The position numbers were made by a program, and so were the translations under genes. A stretch of 64,000 nucleotides of DNA from Nematopogon swammerdamellus (taxonomy: Eukaryota > Arthropoda > Insecta > Lepidoptera > Adelidae), in assembly GCA_946902875.1 (NCBI GenBank), contig OX336343.1, forward strand, positions 13,823,361 to 13,887,360. The letters run 5' to 3'. This document shows positions 32,390 through 47,300 of this stretch, in pieces; the first letter of the stretch is position 1, and each line of letters opens with the position of its first letter. The notes under the pieces are model-generated. The model worked only from the letters and a program-made list of their open reading frames with translations. It ran no database searches and was not told where the DNA came from.

Positions 32390-35300
32390 CTGTACATATT
32401 ATATATTAGGATCCATCAATGGATCCATGCAATGGATTCAAGTGGACGGAGGGACGTTTTAACTAAAAGTTCCCTTCGCCGCTATGTTGGCTCCACTGTC
32501 AGTGTCACTGTCAGTGCTTAAATTCGTGTTGCCAGATTGAGAAGATTATACATTATTAGGTAATATTATTACCTAATAATGTAATCGGTATTTACCGTAT
32601 AATAAATACGGTAAATACCGATAATTACGGGTAAATCTGTACACATAGCAACCTTCAACGCCTATTTTGACAGATAAACAGAGGAGCCAACATAACGGCG
32701 AAGGGAACTTTTAGTTGAAACGCTCTTTACATATAAATATTGTCATTACATTTTGATATAGTAGACTTTATGCGACCAAAGGATGTAACAGACTTGAGAC
32801 TGAGACATACACTTGAGTCACGAACAGGAGGCGAATTCACTACAATCGCAGGTCATCGAGAAAGAGTGCGATACGAGGTGCGATAATAAAAAACCGGCCA
32901 AGTGCGAGTCGGACTCGCGCACCGAGGTTTCCGCCGCTCCTGCCTGCCCCATCCATGGCTCAACTAGATTGCACAACTGAGTTGAGCAATTGAGCAGTGG
33001 GACATCAAGGGTATGCGAACATTTTATTCTCCATAGCTCAACTACGGATAGCTCAACCATAGTTAAACCACACAAGTTAGCCGTCTTCATACAAACGCGC
33101 CGATTTCGCACTCACACAAGCGCGCGCCTGCGCACGCTGTCTGTACACAACCACTACATGCATTCTCACTGTCTCTCGCGCGTAGTCAGTGATGGTCGCC
33201 CCGCCCCCGTGCTCGGTGACGCACACCACGTGACGGCCGCTGCCTGCCGCCTGCCGCTTCCCGATAGAAAGTATTATTATTCGAATTTTATTTTATTGCA
33301 CTAACTTAATGGCTCCGCGTTTCTGCAGTGTGTACGCGGCTGCATGAATAGATCAGGTTCAGGCTCGAATCGCGAGTTAACATTATTCTCATTACCTGCT
33401 CCCATCGAAAGGTAAGTAACATAAAAAATATTATTAAAGTATGTAGTTAAATTATGTAAGTTATTAATACGAGTAGGTACTAAGCGAAGGAATTGACTTG
33501 AGGGCTCGGTAACGTCAGAGCAAAGTACCTATTAGTATTTAATTATAGTATTAATTAGTTATTAATAGCTAGGTACTAGCTGCAAAAACCATTCGCGAAC
33601 CCCGGCATCGGGCGCGGCCGCGCGGCGCACGCGAAGGCTGCGCCGCCGCGCGCGGGCCCGCGGTTGTCGACTTGTTCAGACTTGTTAGAGATACCACGCA
33701 CAACGCAATTTCGCGCGGTTTTGTCTTCTATAAATGGCCACAGCTCCTACCGCGGACACTTTCATGACTGCTAGCGACCAACCAAGTTATTAAGTAATTC
33801 ATTAAAATAACAAAAATAAAAATATAAGTTATTAAGTAATAATAAAACAAAATTAATAAATACATTTTAGAATTATTTATTTGCTACTTTTTTTATTAAG
33901 ATTATTAATTATATTAATCTATAATTCTAAATATATTTTCTATAATTTTTATAGTTATAAATTTTTTGCCCACTTATTAATTCTCTTCATCGTCCGCGAC
34001 TACAAAATCTTTGTCCAAAGACGGACGTGAGTTAAAGTTGAATTTTGACATTGCATTAATTTTTGGGAGGTTAAAGTTAAAAAAAAAATTTACCCGACTG
34101 CGCGAAGCAAAAATGAAGGGTTATCTTTTTAGCAATTTATGTGTGTGTATGTTTGTTTTTACGTATGTTCCACCGTAGCGCCAGAACTAAGCATCCGATT
34201 ATTGAGTGGGGTATCGTTATCAAGGGCTCAAACATCAAAATAACATCGTTCACTGTCTATCGAAAATACAGCTTTCGAAAATATACTTTAACGCCAGTAT
34301 ATAATAAATCTATGACAACTCATATATTCTGTTAGAGTAAAATTTTGGGAGCTGGCTCTTGGTCTATAAATAAAAAATACATAAATGTACATAATAATTT
34401 TAAAGAATAGCATTTCCACCATGATGGGCTCACTGCCTGTCAATTGTGTTAGTGTTGTGAGTTGTGACATCCCTGGAGGCTCGGCGCAGCGTAGGTAGTT
34501 ATTTTAAAAATGGCCTCCAGTTATCTTACTCGTCTTCTTTTACTATGGCTCAACCTAGTTGAGCAGTCGGTCATCTTGTTGTAGACCTGAACATTTTCCC
34601 TACTGCTCAACTGGACTTCAGATACATATCTACCCTACTCACAATCCCAGGCATGACTGGCAGATAATTCCTTTAGGCTTTAAGTCCGCCTTTTGTTATT
34701 TTTTGTGCAATAAAGTATTCAAATGCTCAGAATACAGTCACCGTAATTAAAGTGGAAACCCGAAAGACTACTTGGTAAGACTACTGGGAACCGTTCTAAA
34801 GTACCCGGGCAGGAGAAATTGTAAGGAGGTTTCCATAATTTTACATACGTTATTAAGAAACATTTACAAACATGAAGTCACCAATATGATTTCGACCAGC
34901 GGTATTATTTAAAAGATTTTCTAAAATATTAATTTCAGATTATGTGTTTAATTGTACCAAATCTGACCATTTGAAATTCTGACGAATTACAAATCTGACC
35001 ATTTGAAAGTCTGGCTATTTGAAAATCTGACCAAATGAAAACCAAGGCTAATTATAAGAAGGAAGAAATAAAATTTGTTTTTAGTTAGAAACATTTTTTG
35101 TTTTTAGTTATTAATTGTGGGGGAAAAGGGGAGCAGTCCACTGCTCCCCCTGTCGAACTATGTATATATTTTCAACTATTCAACTATGAATAGTTGAGCA
35201 ATTATTTATGAGTTGAGTCATCGGTATTACCCATTGCTCAACTATACACAGTTGAGCATCCCGAGTTGAGCAGTCCAGTTGAGCAGTAGGGCAGTCACGG

Positions 35301-38300
35301 TTTCCGCACCACAAAAAAAAACATGTTTCTAGTATGGGAACCCCCCTTAATTTTTTACTTTTTATATTTTTAGGTTTCCGTATCCCGTATGGAAGCCTAT
35401 TACTAAGCCTCCGCCGTCTGTCTGTCCGTCCGTCCGTCCGTCCGTCTGTCCGAGGGCTGTATCTCTTGAACCGTAATAGGTAGCCCGTTGAAATTTTCAC
35501 AGAATATGTGTTACTATGGCGGATATAACAACAAATAATAAAAAAAGAAAATATTAAAAATTAAGGGGGGCTCCAATACAACAAACGTACGAAAAATTGA
35601 TTAGTCACGCTACTGAATAATAGATGGCGCCACAGGCTTTTATACATTGCATTGTTCAAAGACAAAAGATACCCGCTCAATTGCCAACGACCTCATTGAG
35701 GTGCTGTCATTTTCCCACCGTCAATTGCCATCGACCTCATTGAGGCTTCTCTCCGATCGTCCTACATATCTTCGAAATTAAAATTCGAAGACCATGCCAC
35801 CTGAGCGGATAGACGGATATTATTGATAGCGGATAGATACGGAAACCTCCGTGCGCGAGTAAAACTCGCACTTGACAGATTTTTATTATTTGTTGTTATA
35901 TCCGCCATAATAACACATATTCTGTGACAATTTCAACGGTCTACCTATTACGGTTCAAGAGATACAGCCCTCGGACAGACAGACGGACGGGCGGACGGAC
36001 AGACAGACGGACGGACAGACAGACAGACGGCGTAGGCTTAGTAATAGGTTTCCGTACGGGATACGGAAACCTAAAAATAAAAATATGCGACGTAATGTTC
36101 ATCGTATTTTTTATTTTTATTATAACCAGCATTGGGTCGCTTTGGCGAGGGATCAACAACGGTGCAGTCGCCAGAGCCAAATTCACGTCTCCTCGCAAAA
36201 CGGGTGAGGCCACCAGGATCCCCAAGCCCGATCCCCTAGGGGATTCCTGTGAACCCATCATTTCATCAGAATCCCCTATAGGTAAAAGTAAGTTAAGTCG
36301 CTTTCACATTGAATATTTTTATAAATACATAATGTCTAAGAGAAAATAAAAACCTTCTTTATTTTCTCTGAGCATAATGAATAATATCCATTTATTATCT
36401 CATTGTTTCGATCTTAGAGGTTTTTTTTTAAATTGGCCGTTAGCTAAAGCACATTTCTGTCATCATCAAGTATCTAGAGATGAAAGATCTACGGTATACA
36501 ATATTTACAACATAAATATTTATAATATTATTTGCAACACTTTTTTTTACTTTTTTATTTTATTATTTACAACATAAATATTTACAATATTTACAATATT
36601 TACAATATATTATTTATATAGGCCAGGATTAAGAAACATTAACAAACATGAAGTCACCAAAGTACCAGGGCAGCAGAAATTGAAAGGAGGTTTCCATAAT
36701 TTTATATAAGTTAATCGCTATTATAATAATAATAGCGATTAACTTATACGGAAACCTATTCGAAAACGCGTATTCAATAATAGGTGCCAGGATTTCTTCA
36801 TTCATCCAAGGCCAGGGAGAGAATCCTGGCCTCTCCCTGGCCTTGGATGAATGAATAAATCCTGGCACCTATTATTGAATACCATGAATACGCGTTTTCG
36901 AATAGGTTTCCGTATAAGTTAATCGCTATTATTATTATAATAGCGATTAACTTATATAAAATTATGGAAACCTCCTTTCAATTTCTGCTACCCTGGTAGT
37001 CTTAACTTGTCTTTCGGGTTTTCATGTAATTATATGCATACACGTTAAAATACAAAAATTCCGCGAGTTAGGAGCACGACTGCGCGCCATACTGAGCGCG
37101 TATACATGATAGGCAAATTTGACAGACTGGAAAGAAATTTGAAATCAATTATTGTATATGGGTGTTGTTAGTTTTTTTATGGCAATGACATGGATGAATT
37201 CAATTTATAATATGTATTGTTATTATTTCTTTAATATTACGTTTTCTATTTTTTATAATTATAAAACAAATATACCTATACAAAACTAATATATTGTATA
37301 TCATGTATTATTATAATAAGTATTATTATTATCAGTGATAGGAATAGGTAGGACTTATTTACCTAAACTTCGAGGAACAGAGTAAAAAATTGGAGACTTC
37401 CTTACGACAATAATTTTTTCGGGTTTAATAATACCTATTCATGGTGTTATAATTTCGCGATTTAAAAAAAGTGGCCGCCATTTTGAACTTTTTAGTAACT
37501 GGACAGATTGCTTTCAAAATCGACATCTGGGTGTCAGTGTGGACTCTGAATACGAATATGTAGTCAAAATTTAAAAAAAGTAGCCGCCATTTTGAAATTT
37601 TTAGTTACTGGACCGATTGCTTTCAAAATCGATATCTGGGTGTCTATGTAGGCTCTGAATACGAATCCGTTGTCAAAATTTAAAAAAGTGACCGCCATTT
37701 TGAACTTTTTAGTTACTGGACCGATTACTTTCAAAATCGATATCTGGGTGTCTGTGTGGGCTCTGAATACGAATTTGTAGTCAAAATAAAAAAAAAGTGG
37801 CCGCCATTTTGAACTTTTTAGTTACTGGACCGATTGCTTTCAAAATCGATATCTGGGTGTATGTGTGGGCTCTGAATACGAATCTGTAGTAAAAATAAAA
37901 AAAAAGTGGCCGCCATTTTTAACTTTTTAGTTACTGGACCGATTGCTTGCAAAATCGATATCTGGGTGTCTGTGTGGGCTCTGAATACGAATCTGTAGTC
38001 AAAATTTAAAAAAAGTGGCCGCCATTTTGAACTTTTTAGTTACTGGACCGATTACTTTCAAAATCGATATCTGGGTGTCTGTGTGGGCTCTGAATACAAA
38101 TCTGTAATCAAAATAAAAAAAAAGTGGGCGCCATTTTGAACTTTTTATTTACTGGACCGATTGCTTTCAAAATTGATATCTGGGTGTATGTGGGGGCTCT
38201 GAATGCGAATCTGTAGTAAAAATAAAAAAAGTGGCCGCCATTTTGAACTTTTTAGTTACTGGACCGATTGCTTTCAAAATCGATATCTGGGTGTCTGTGT

Positions 38301-41300
38301 GGGCTCTGAAAACTAATCTGTAGTCAAAATTTAAAAAAAGTGGCCGCCATTTTGAACTTTTTAGTTACTGGACCGATTGCTTTCAAAATCGATATCTGGG
38401 TGTCTGTGTGGGCTCTAAATACGAAGCCGTTGTCAAAATTTAAAAAAAGTGGCCGCCATTTTGAACTTTTTAGTTACTAGACCGGTTGCTTTCAAAATCG
38501 ATATCATATTTTTTATGTTAACTACATATTGTTATTCAGAGCCCACACAGACATGTAGATATGGGTTTTGAAAGTAATCGGTCCAGTAACTAAAACGTTA
38601 AAAATGGCGGCCACTTTTTTAACATTTTGACAACGGATTCGTATTCAGAGCCCACACAGACAAACAAATATCGATTTTAAAAGCAATCGGTCCATTAACT
38701 AAAAAGTTCAAAATGGCGGTCACTTTTTTTAAATTTTGACAACGGATTCGTATTCAGAGCCCACACAGACACCCAGATATCGATTTTGAAAGCAATCGGT
38801 CCAGTAACTAAAAAGTTCAAAATGGCGGCCACTTTTTTAATTTTTTACTACAGATTCGTATTCAGAGCCCACACATACACCCAGATATCGATTTTGAAAG
38901 CAATCGGTCCAGTAACTAAAAAGTTCAAAATGGCGGCCACTTTTTTTAAATGTTTACTACAGATTCGTATTCAGAGCCCACATACACCCAGATATCGATT
39001 TTGAAAGCAATCGGTCCAGTAACTAAAAAGTTCAAAATGGCGGCCACTTTTTTTAAATTTTGACAACGGATTCGTATTCAGAGCCCACACAGACACCCAG
39101 ATATCGATTTTGAAAGCAATCGGTCCAGTAACTAAAAAGTTCAAAATGGCGGCCACTTTTTTTAAATGTTTACTACAGATTCGTATTCAGAGCCCACACA
39201 TACACCCAGATATCGATTTTGAAAGCAATCGGTCCAGTAACTAAAAAGTTCAAAATGGCGGTCACTTTTTAAATTTTGACAACGGATTCATATTCAGAGC
39301 CTACATAGACACCCAGATATCGATTTTGAAAGAAATCGGTCCAGTAACTAAAAAGTTCAAAATGGCGGCCACTTCTTTTTTATTTTGACTACAGATTCGT
39401 ATTCTGAGTCCACACAGACGCCTAGATATCGATTTTGAAAGCAATCGGTCCAGTAACTAAAAAGTTCAAAATGGCGGCTATTTTTTTTAAATTTTGACTA
39501 TAGATTCGTATCCAGAGTCCACACAGACGCCCATATATCGATTTTGAAAGAAATCGGTCCAGTAACTAAAAAGTTCAAAATGGCGGCCACTTTTTTTAAA
39601 TGTTTACTACAGATTCGTATTCAGAGCCCACACATACACCCAGATATCGATTTTGAAAGCAATCGGTCCAGTAACTAAAAAGTTCAAAATGGCGGTCACT
39701 TTTTAAATTTTGACAACGGATTCGTATTCAGAGCCTACATAGACACCCAGATATCGATTTTGAAAGAAATCGGTCCAGTAACTAAAAAGTTCAAAATGGC
39801 GGCCACTTCTTTTTTATTTTGACTACAGATTCGTATTCTGAGTCCACACAGACGCCTAGATATCGATTTTGAAAGCAATCGGTCCAGTAAATAAAAAGTT
39901 CAAAATGGCGGCTACTTTTTTTAAATTTTGACTATAGATTCGTATCCAGAGTCCACACAGACGCCCATATATCGATTTTGAAAGAAATCGGTCCAGTAAC
40001 TAAAAAGTTCAAAATGGCGGCCACTTTTTTCAAATCGCGAAATTAAAACACCATGAATATTATTAAACCGGAAAAAATATTGTCTTAAGGAAGTCTCCAA
40101 TCTTTTACTCTGTTCCTCGAAATTTAGGTAAATAAGCCCTACTTATTCCTATCACTGATTATTAGTACAACTTTTCAAAAATATTAAAACAACAGTCTTA
40201 TTTAATTTTTCAATATTTTTTTTGGATTCAAACAATAATATTCGTTCAGTAAAAACTATTTGAAATAATATTACAAATAACAATTTCAAAATTCACAAAT
40301 ATACCGCACCATCATTGTCCGTCAGACTGGCATTCGTAGTGATCCCGTCAAGTTGCCGTCAAGCAAGGCTTCCGATTGGTCGGACGGTCGGCTCTTACTA
40401 CCAGATACCCGAGCCAAGCCAGCGATAACACACCTGTCGCTCGCCTTGCTCGCTCTGTCTCTCTCCATATCGCGGGGCGCGATATGGGTAACGGAGATAG
40501 ACAAGTCACATGGTGTTATAATTTCGCGATTTAAAAAAAGTGGCCGCCATTTTGAACTTTTTAGTAACTGGACAGATTGCTTTCAAAATCGACATCTGGG
40601 TGTCAGTGTGGACTCTGAATACGAATCTGTAGTCAAATTTAAAAAAAGTAGCCGCCATTTTGAAATTTTTAGTTACTGACCGATTGCTTTCAAAATCGAT
40701 ATCTGGGTGTCTATGTAGGCTCTGAATACGAATCCGTTGTCAAAATTTAAAAAAGTGACCGCCATTTTGAACTTTTTAGTTACTGGACCGATTACTTTCA
40801 AAATCGATATCTGGGTGTCTGTGTGGGCTCTGAATACGAATTTGTAGTCAAAATAAAAAAAAAGTGGCCGCCATTTTGAACTTTTTAGTTACTGGACCGA
40901 TTGCTTTCAAAATCGATATCTGGGTGTATGTGTGGGCTCTGAATACGAATCTGTAGTAAAAATAAAAAAAAAGTGGCCGCCATTTTGAACTTTTTAGTTA
41001 CTGGACCGATTGCTTGCAAAATCGATATCTGGGTGTCTGTGTGGGCTCTGAATACGAATCTGTAGTCAAAATTTAAAAAAAGTGGCCGCCATTTTGAACT
41101 TTTTAGTTACTGGACCGATTGCTTGCAAAATCGATATCTGGGTGTCTGTGTGGGCTCTGAATACGAATCTGTAGTCAAAATTTAAAAAAAGTGACCGCCA
41201 TTTTGAACTTTTAGTTACTGGACCGATTACTTTCAAAATCGATATCTGGGTGTCTGTGTGGGCTCTGAATACGAATCTGTAATCAAAATAAAAAAAAAGT

Positions 41301-44300
41301 GGGCGCCATTTTGAACTTTTTAGGTACTGGACCGATTGCTTTCAAAATCGATATCTGGGTGTATGTGGGGGCTCTGAATACGAATCTGTAGTAAAAATAA
41401 AAAAAAGTGGCCGCCATTTTGAACTTTTTAGTTACTGGACCGATTGCTTTCAAAATCGATATCTGGGTGTCTGTGTGGGCTCTGAATACTAATCTGTAGT
41501 CAAAATTTAAAAAAAGTGGCCGCCATTTTGAACTTTTTAGTTACTGGACCGATTACTTTCAAAATCGATATCTGGGTGTCTGTGTGGGCTCTGAATACGA
41601 ATCTGTAATCAAAATAAAAAAAAAGTGGACGCCATTTTGAACTTTTTAGTTACTGGACCGATTGCTTTCAAAATCGATATCTGGGTGTATGTGGGGGCTC
41701 TGAATGCGAATCTGTAGTAAAAATAAAAAAAGTGGCCGCCATTTTGAACTTTTTAGTTACTGGACCGATTGCTTTCAAAATCGATATCTGGGTGTCTGTG
41801 TGGGCTCTGAATACTAATCTGAAGTCAAAATTTAAAAAAAGTGGCCGCCATTTTGAACTTTTTAGTTACTGGACCGATTGCTTTCAAAATCGATATCTGG
41901 GTGTCTGTGTGGGCTCTAAATACGAAGCCGTTGTCAAAATTTAAAAAAAGTGGCCGCCATTTTGAACTTTTTAGTTACTAGACCGGTTGCTTTCAAAATC
42001 GATATCATATTTTTTATGTTAACTACATATTGTTATTCAGAGCCCACACAGACATGTAGATATGGGTTTTGAAAGTAATCGGTCCAGTAACTAAAAAGTT
42101 CAAAATGGCGGCCACTTTTTTAACATTTTGACAACGGATTCGTATTCAGAGCCCACACAGACAAACAAATATCGATTTTAAAAGCAATCGGTCCATTAAC
42201 TAAAAAGTTCAAATTAGCGGTCACTTTTTTTAAATTTTGACAACGGATTCGTATTCAGAGCCCACACAGACACCCAGATATCGATTTTGAAAGCAATCGG
42301 TCCAGTAACTAAAAAGTTCAAAATGGCGGCCACTTTTTTAATTTTTAACTACAGATTCGTATTCAGAGCCCACACATACACCCAGATATCGATTTTGAAA
42401 GCAATCGGTCCAGTAACTAAAAAGTTCAAAATGGCGGCCACTTTTTTTAAATGTTTACTACAGATTCGTATTCAGAGCCCACACATACACCCAGATATCG
42501 ATTTTGAAAGCAATCGGTCCAGTAACTAAAAAGTTCAAAATGGCGGCCACTTTTTTTAAATTTTGACAACGGATTCGTATTCAGAGCCCACACAGACACC
42601 TAGATATCGATTTTGAAAGCAATCGGTCCAGTAACTAAAAAGTTCAAAATGGCGGCCACTTTTTTTAAATGTTTACTACAGATTCGTATTCAGAGCCCAC
42701 ACATACACCCAGATATCGATTTTGAAAGCAATCGGTCCAGTAACTAAAAAGTTCAAAATGGCGGTCACTTTTTAAATTTTGACAACGGATTCATATTCAG
42801 AGCCTACATAGACACACAGATATCGATTTTGAAAGAAATCGGTCCAGTAACTAAAAAGTTCAAAATGGCGGCCACTTCTTTTTTATTTTGACTACAGATT
42901 CGTATTCTGAGTCCACACAGACGCCTAGATATCGATTTTGAAAGCAATCGGTCCAGTAACTAAAAAGTCCAAAATGGCGGCTACTTTTTTTAAATTTTGA
43001 CTATAGATTCGTATCCAGAGTCCACACAGACGCCCATATATCGATTTTGAAAGAAATCGGTCCAGTAACTAAAAAGTTCAAAATGGCGGCCACTTTTTTT
43101 AAATGTTTACTACAGATTCGTATTCAGAGCCCACACATACACCCAGATATCGATTTTGAAAGCAATCGGTCCAGTAACTAAAAAGTTCAAAATGGCGGTC
43201 ACTTTTTAAATTTTGACAACGGATTCGTATTCAGAGCCTACATAGACACCCAGATATCGATTTTGAAAGAAATCGGTCCAGTAACTAAAAAGTTCAAAAT
43301 GGCGGCCACTTCTTTTTTATTTTGACTACAGATTCGTATTCTGAGTCCACACAGACGCATATATATCGATTTTGAAAGCAATCGGTCCAGTAACTAAAAA
43401 GTTCAAAATGGCGGCTACTTTTTTTAAATTTTGACTATAGATTCGTATCCAGAGTCCACACAGACGCCCATATATCGATTTTGAAAGAAATCGGTCCAGT
43501 AACTAAAAAGTTCAAAATGGCGGCCACTTTTTTTAAATCGCGAAATTAAAACACCATGAATATTATTAAACCGGAAAAAATATTGTCTTAAGGAAGTCTC
43601 CAATCTTTTACTCTGTTCCTCGAAATTTAGGTAAATAAGCCCTACTTATTCCTATCACTGATTATTAGTACAACTTTTCAAAAATATTAAAACAACAGTC
43701 TTATTTAATTTTTCAATATTTTTTTTGGATTCAAACAATAATATTCGTTCAGTAAAAACTAACATTACCGAGCGGGCTGAAACGAAAAAATGGGATTTAA
43801 ATACGATTTGATACGAAAGGATACGGTATCTTTTCGTATTCATTCAAGTATCTTTTTGTACCTATGCATTCATTCGGACTTCCCTGCTCATAGGAAAGAG
43901 TGTCGGCTGTATGCGCCGACAATTCCAGCATGATGCCCGGCGCGGCATTTTGCTTTGATTACTTAAACTCATAATCAGACCAAAACTCAATCCTGTTCGT
44001 GCCTCCTACTACAACAAACGAGCGCAGAACGTTGAGCGAGAGCGTGAGTGATGCGGTTTACCGGCTACACCTCGGCGTAGCCGGCGCGGCGTAGCGAATC
44101 TCGTAATATCCCTACTGAAGGCAGGACGACAACGGCGCACTATGGATCGAGAAACGGCCTCCATAGTATTAGGAGATTTTTTTCGCAAACTTGATTTTTT
44201 TTTTAAAACTGTTTTTGTTATATTTAGGGTTACATAAGATAATACGAAATATATAGTTGTAGAGATATCAGTCAAGTAGATATTTTATTAAAAATACTTG

Positions 44301-47300
44301 AAGTTTTCAGTTGTATGGGACGGAGAATGTTTAGTCGATTTTTTCAAAAGTCTTTCGAGGTGTCGCAGATCTTTTAATACATCATGAAGTAGACCACGAG
44401 TGTAATAAGACCACATAAAAACTGTAACCCAATTCGACCCGGTATAGAAAATATCTAAGTCCGAATTTATAAATTTTCGTCTATTTTCTTTATACATTAT
44501 TTATGGTTTAACTTTACAATTAATTACATTTTCTTATGTTTTGTGATTGCCAAGTGTGTAAATTATACTAATTGGTACATTATGTAACAACTATACTTAC
44601 CACTGTGGTCGAAAATACCCTCCAATATTTGTAGCGTTTTAAATGTTTATTTGGTATTCATAATTGATTTGAGGACATATTAAATAAACAAATATGTGAA
44701 GACGCGTAGCTTGACAGTACGTATGTATGTTAGGTTCAAATATATAAAGTATATATATATTTTTTTTATATTTTTAAATTTGCAATGTATGGGACGGAGA
44801 ACATTATATTTATTTTGCCGGACTACAAAGATGTGTCAAACTTTTATTAGCAAGGTAGTGTAGCACAACATAAAAATAAACACACTCAGTAAAAAAAATT
44901 TTAGAAAGGTGCAGCCTTCCAAGTATCAACAGGTCAAAGTATAGCATTTTTTACCTTTTTTCTTTAACAGTAAGTTTTGGTTACATTATGATTGCGCAAT
45001 TAGGCAGGTATGCAAATATGTAAGGCATATAATTCTATATCAGATATGTACACACCATTCCGATTAACAGTGTAAAAAATAGCAATATTTTTATTTAATA
45101 AAACTGAAAACATTATAGTACATTATTCGAAACTGTTAAGAACTAACAAAGTCTTAACAGTAACGTGATGTTGAACGTGACGAAAAAGAGGCTGTACAAA
45201 AAAAAAATCGTGAACAGTTGCACTTTCTCAAGATGTTAAAAAAATTTCTATTCAAAATTATTCACCAAAATAAATACAAGGTTGAATAAAAGCAGAACAA
45301 ATTAATAAACCGAACTTATAAATAAAAGATTCACCAAAATTAATATTATAAAAAAATGGTTTTATATAAAATTCGAGCCGGTATAGAAAATATGTAAGTC
45401 TGAATCTGTAGATTTTTGTTTTCTTTCCTTTAAATATAATTTACAATCTTAGAATAGAACATACATACAAGGCTTTACAGCTCATTCATTATGACGACGC
45501 ATTAGATACTAATTATCATTCGGTAAGACGAAAACATTCCCACATCCCTGTTTGTGAAACCCCAATATATTTGTAAAAACCGGTAATTAGTGTCCTTTGG
45601 TCGCGGATTTCAGTTTATTATCTATTCAACGCGCGTAAGTGACGGATCTCTCCTTTCGACACGAGTTATCGCTGTTTTCAAATACTTTCCTTCCTGCATT
45701 ATTGTATGCTGCAAAAACACGTGCTTCCACTTCCGTGACCTTGACACTTTCTTTCGGACGGTAACACTCGACCTTTTTTTTTGGAGCTGATAGTATAAGG
45801 GATACAGTTCAACTCCTGCTTCAATTACCGTTGCCCGTAGTTCGCAGTATTGCGATTTGGAGAGTTGCTGGGAACTGAAGAGGCTGAGGGCTTTCTCCGG
45901 CGAGTATTGGTTTTTTTTTAACTTGAATGTATTCCTTTATTCTACCAACCTCATCTGAATTTTCCAGGAAAACTTAAGCACCTCAGCAACATCATGTCTT
46001 TCCGTATTAATACCTTTATTCACCGTAGTGAATGCGAGCTCGTCGAAGTCATTTTCCGTACACAGATGTGCGGTTCTGCGCCTTTTTTGCTGGTAGTGAA
46101 GTTCGTGGAATTGTTTTCGAGGACTGAACTCTGGTTTAGGAGATGTTGAAGCTTCTGAATGCTGTTTCGCTGGTGATTGCGGCACGAATGGTCCCGCTTC
46201 CTCATGTCTTGGTTCTTGAGGTATGTTTTGAACATATTCGGGCCACTTTATGTCTGACGTCAACCATGTTTCAAATTTGCATTTGAAGAAACTGAACAAA
46301 TAATTTGTACTTTTCCACTTTTTATACATATTAGACAAGTAGGTTTTACAAAAACACTTGAATTGATCACGGTTTTCATCAGATATATGAACGGAAAACT
46401 TGTCAAATAGTATGTTTGGGTCGGAGAGGCCGTGCTCGTTTTTTAAGAAAATAAAAAGTTTCAGATTTGATTTAAACTCTTTCATTTTGTAAAATGTTAG
46501 AGTTCGAACCGAAAATGTACCTAGTTTTCAAGTAATAATGCAGGAAGGAAAGTATTTGAAAACAGCGATAACTCGTTTCGAAAGGAGAGATCCGTCCCTT
46601 ACGCGCGTTGAACAAATACTTGTCACATAGGATATGGCAACATTCATTATGTATGAATAATCTGTCTGCGACTTGCAAATAAAACATGGTGTCAGGTGTC
46701 TGTCAGTCCAATCATCAAAAATAGTCATCCGTCATCGAAAGGAAGTGGAAAATAACGTTTGACTAGTCGCCATGTTTTATTTGCAAGTCGCAGACAGATT
46801 ATTCATACATATGAATGTTGCCATATCCTATGTGACAATACTAAACTGAAATTCGCGACCAGAGGACACCACCTGATGTACTAAACCGGTTTTTACAAAT
46901 ATAGTGGGGTTTCACAAACAGGGATGTGGCAATGTTTTCGTCTTACCGAATGGTAATTAGTATCTAATGCGTCGTCATAATGAATGAGTTGCAAAGCCTT
47001 GTATTTATGTTCTATTCTAAAACTGTAAATTATATTTAAAGGAAAGAAAACAAAAAATCTACAAATTCGGACTTACATATTTTCTATACCGGCTCAAATT
47101 TTATATAAAACAATTTTTTTATAAAATTAATTTTGGTGAATAATTTTGAATAGAAATTTTTTTAACATCTTGAGAAAGTGCGTTCACAATTTTTTTTTTG
47201 TACAGCCTCTTTTCCGTCACGTTCAACATCACGTTACTGTTAAGACTTTGTTAGTTCTTAACAGTTTCGAACAATGTATTATAATGTTTTCAGTTTTATT

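Noticed and set aside
38786..43000. Short proteins such as KAIGPVTKKFKMAATF repeated in 37-43 kb
   Set aside because: They are translations of the ~106-bp repeat unit; no start, stop or codon pattern supports a gene.
44288..44497. A conserved 69-codon gene, also at 47904-48113
   Set aside because: The two frames are mirror images in the arms of one palindromic transposon; similarity reflects the inverted duplication and not coding constraint.
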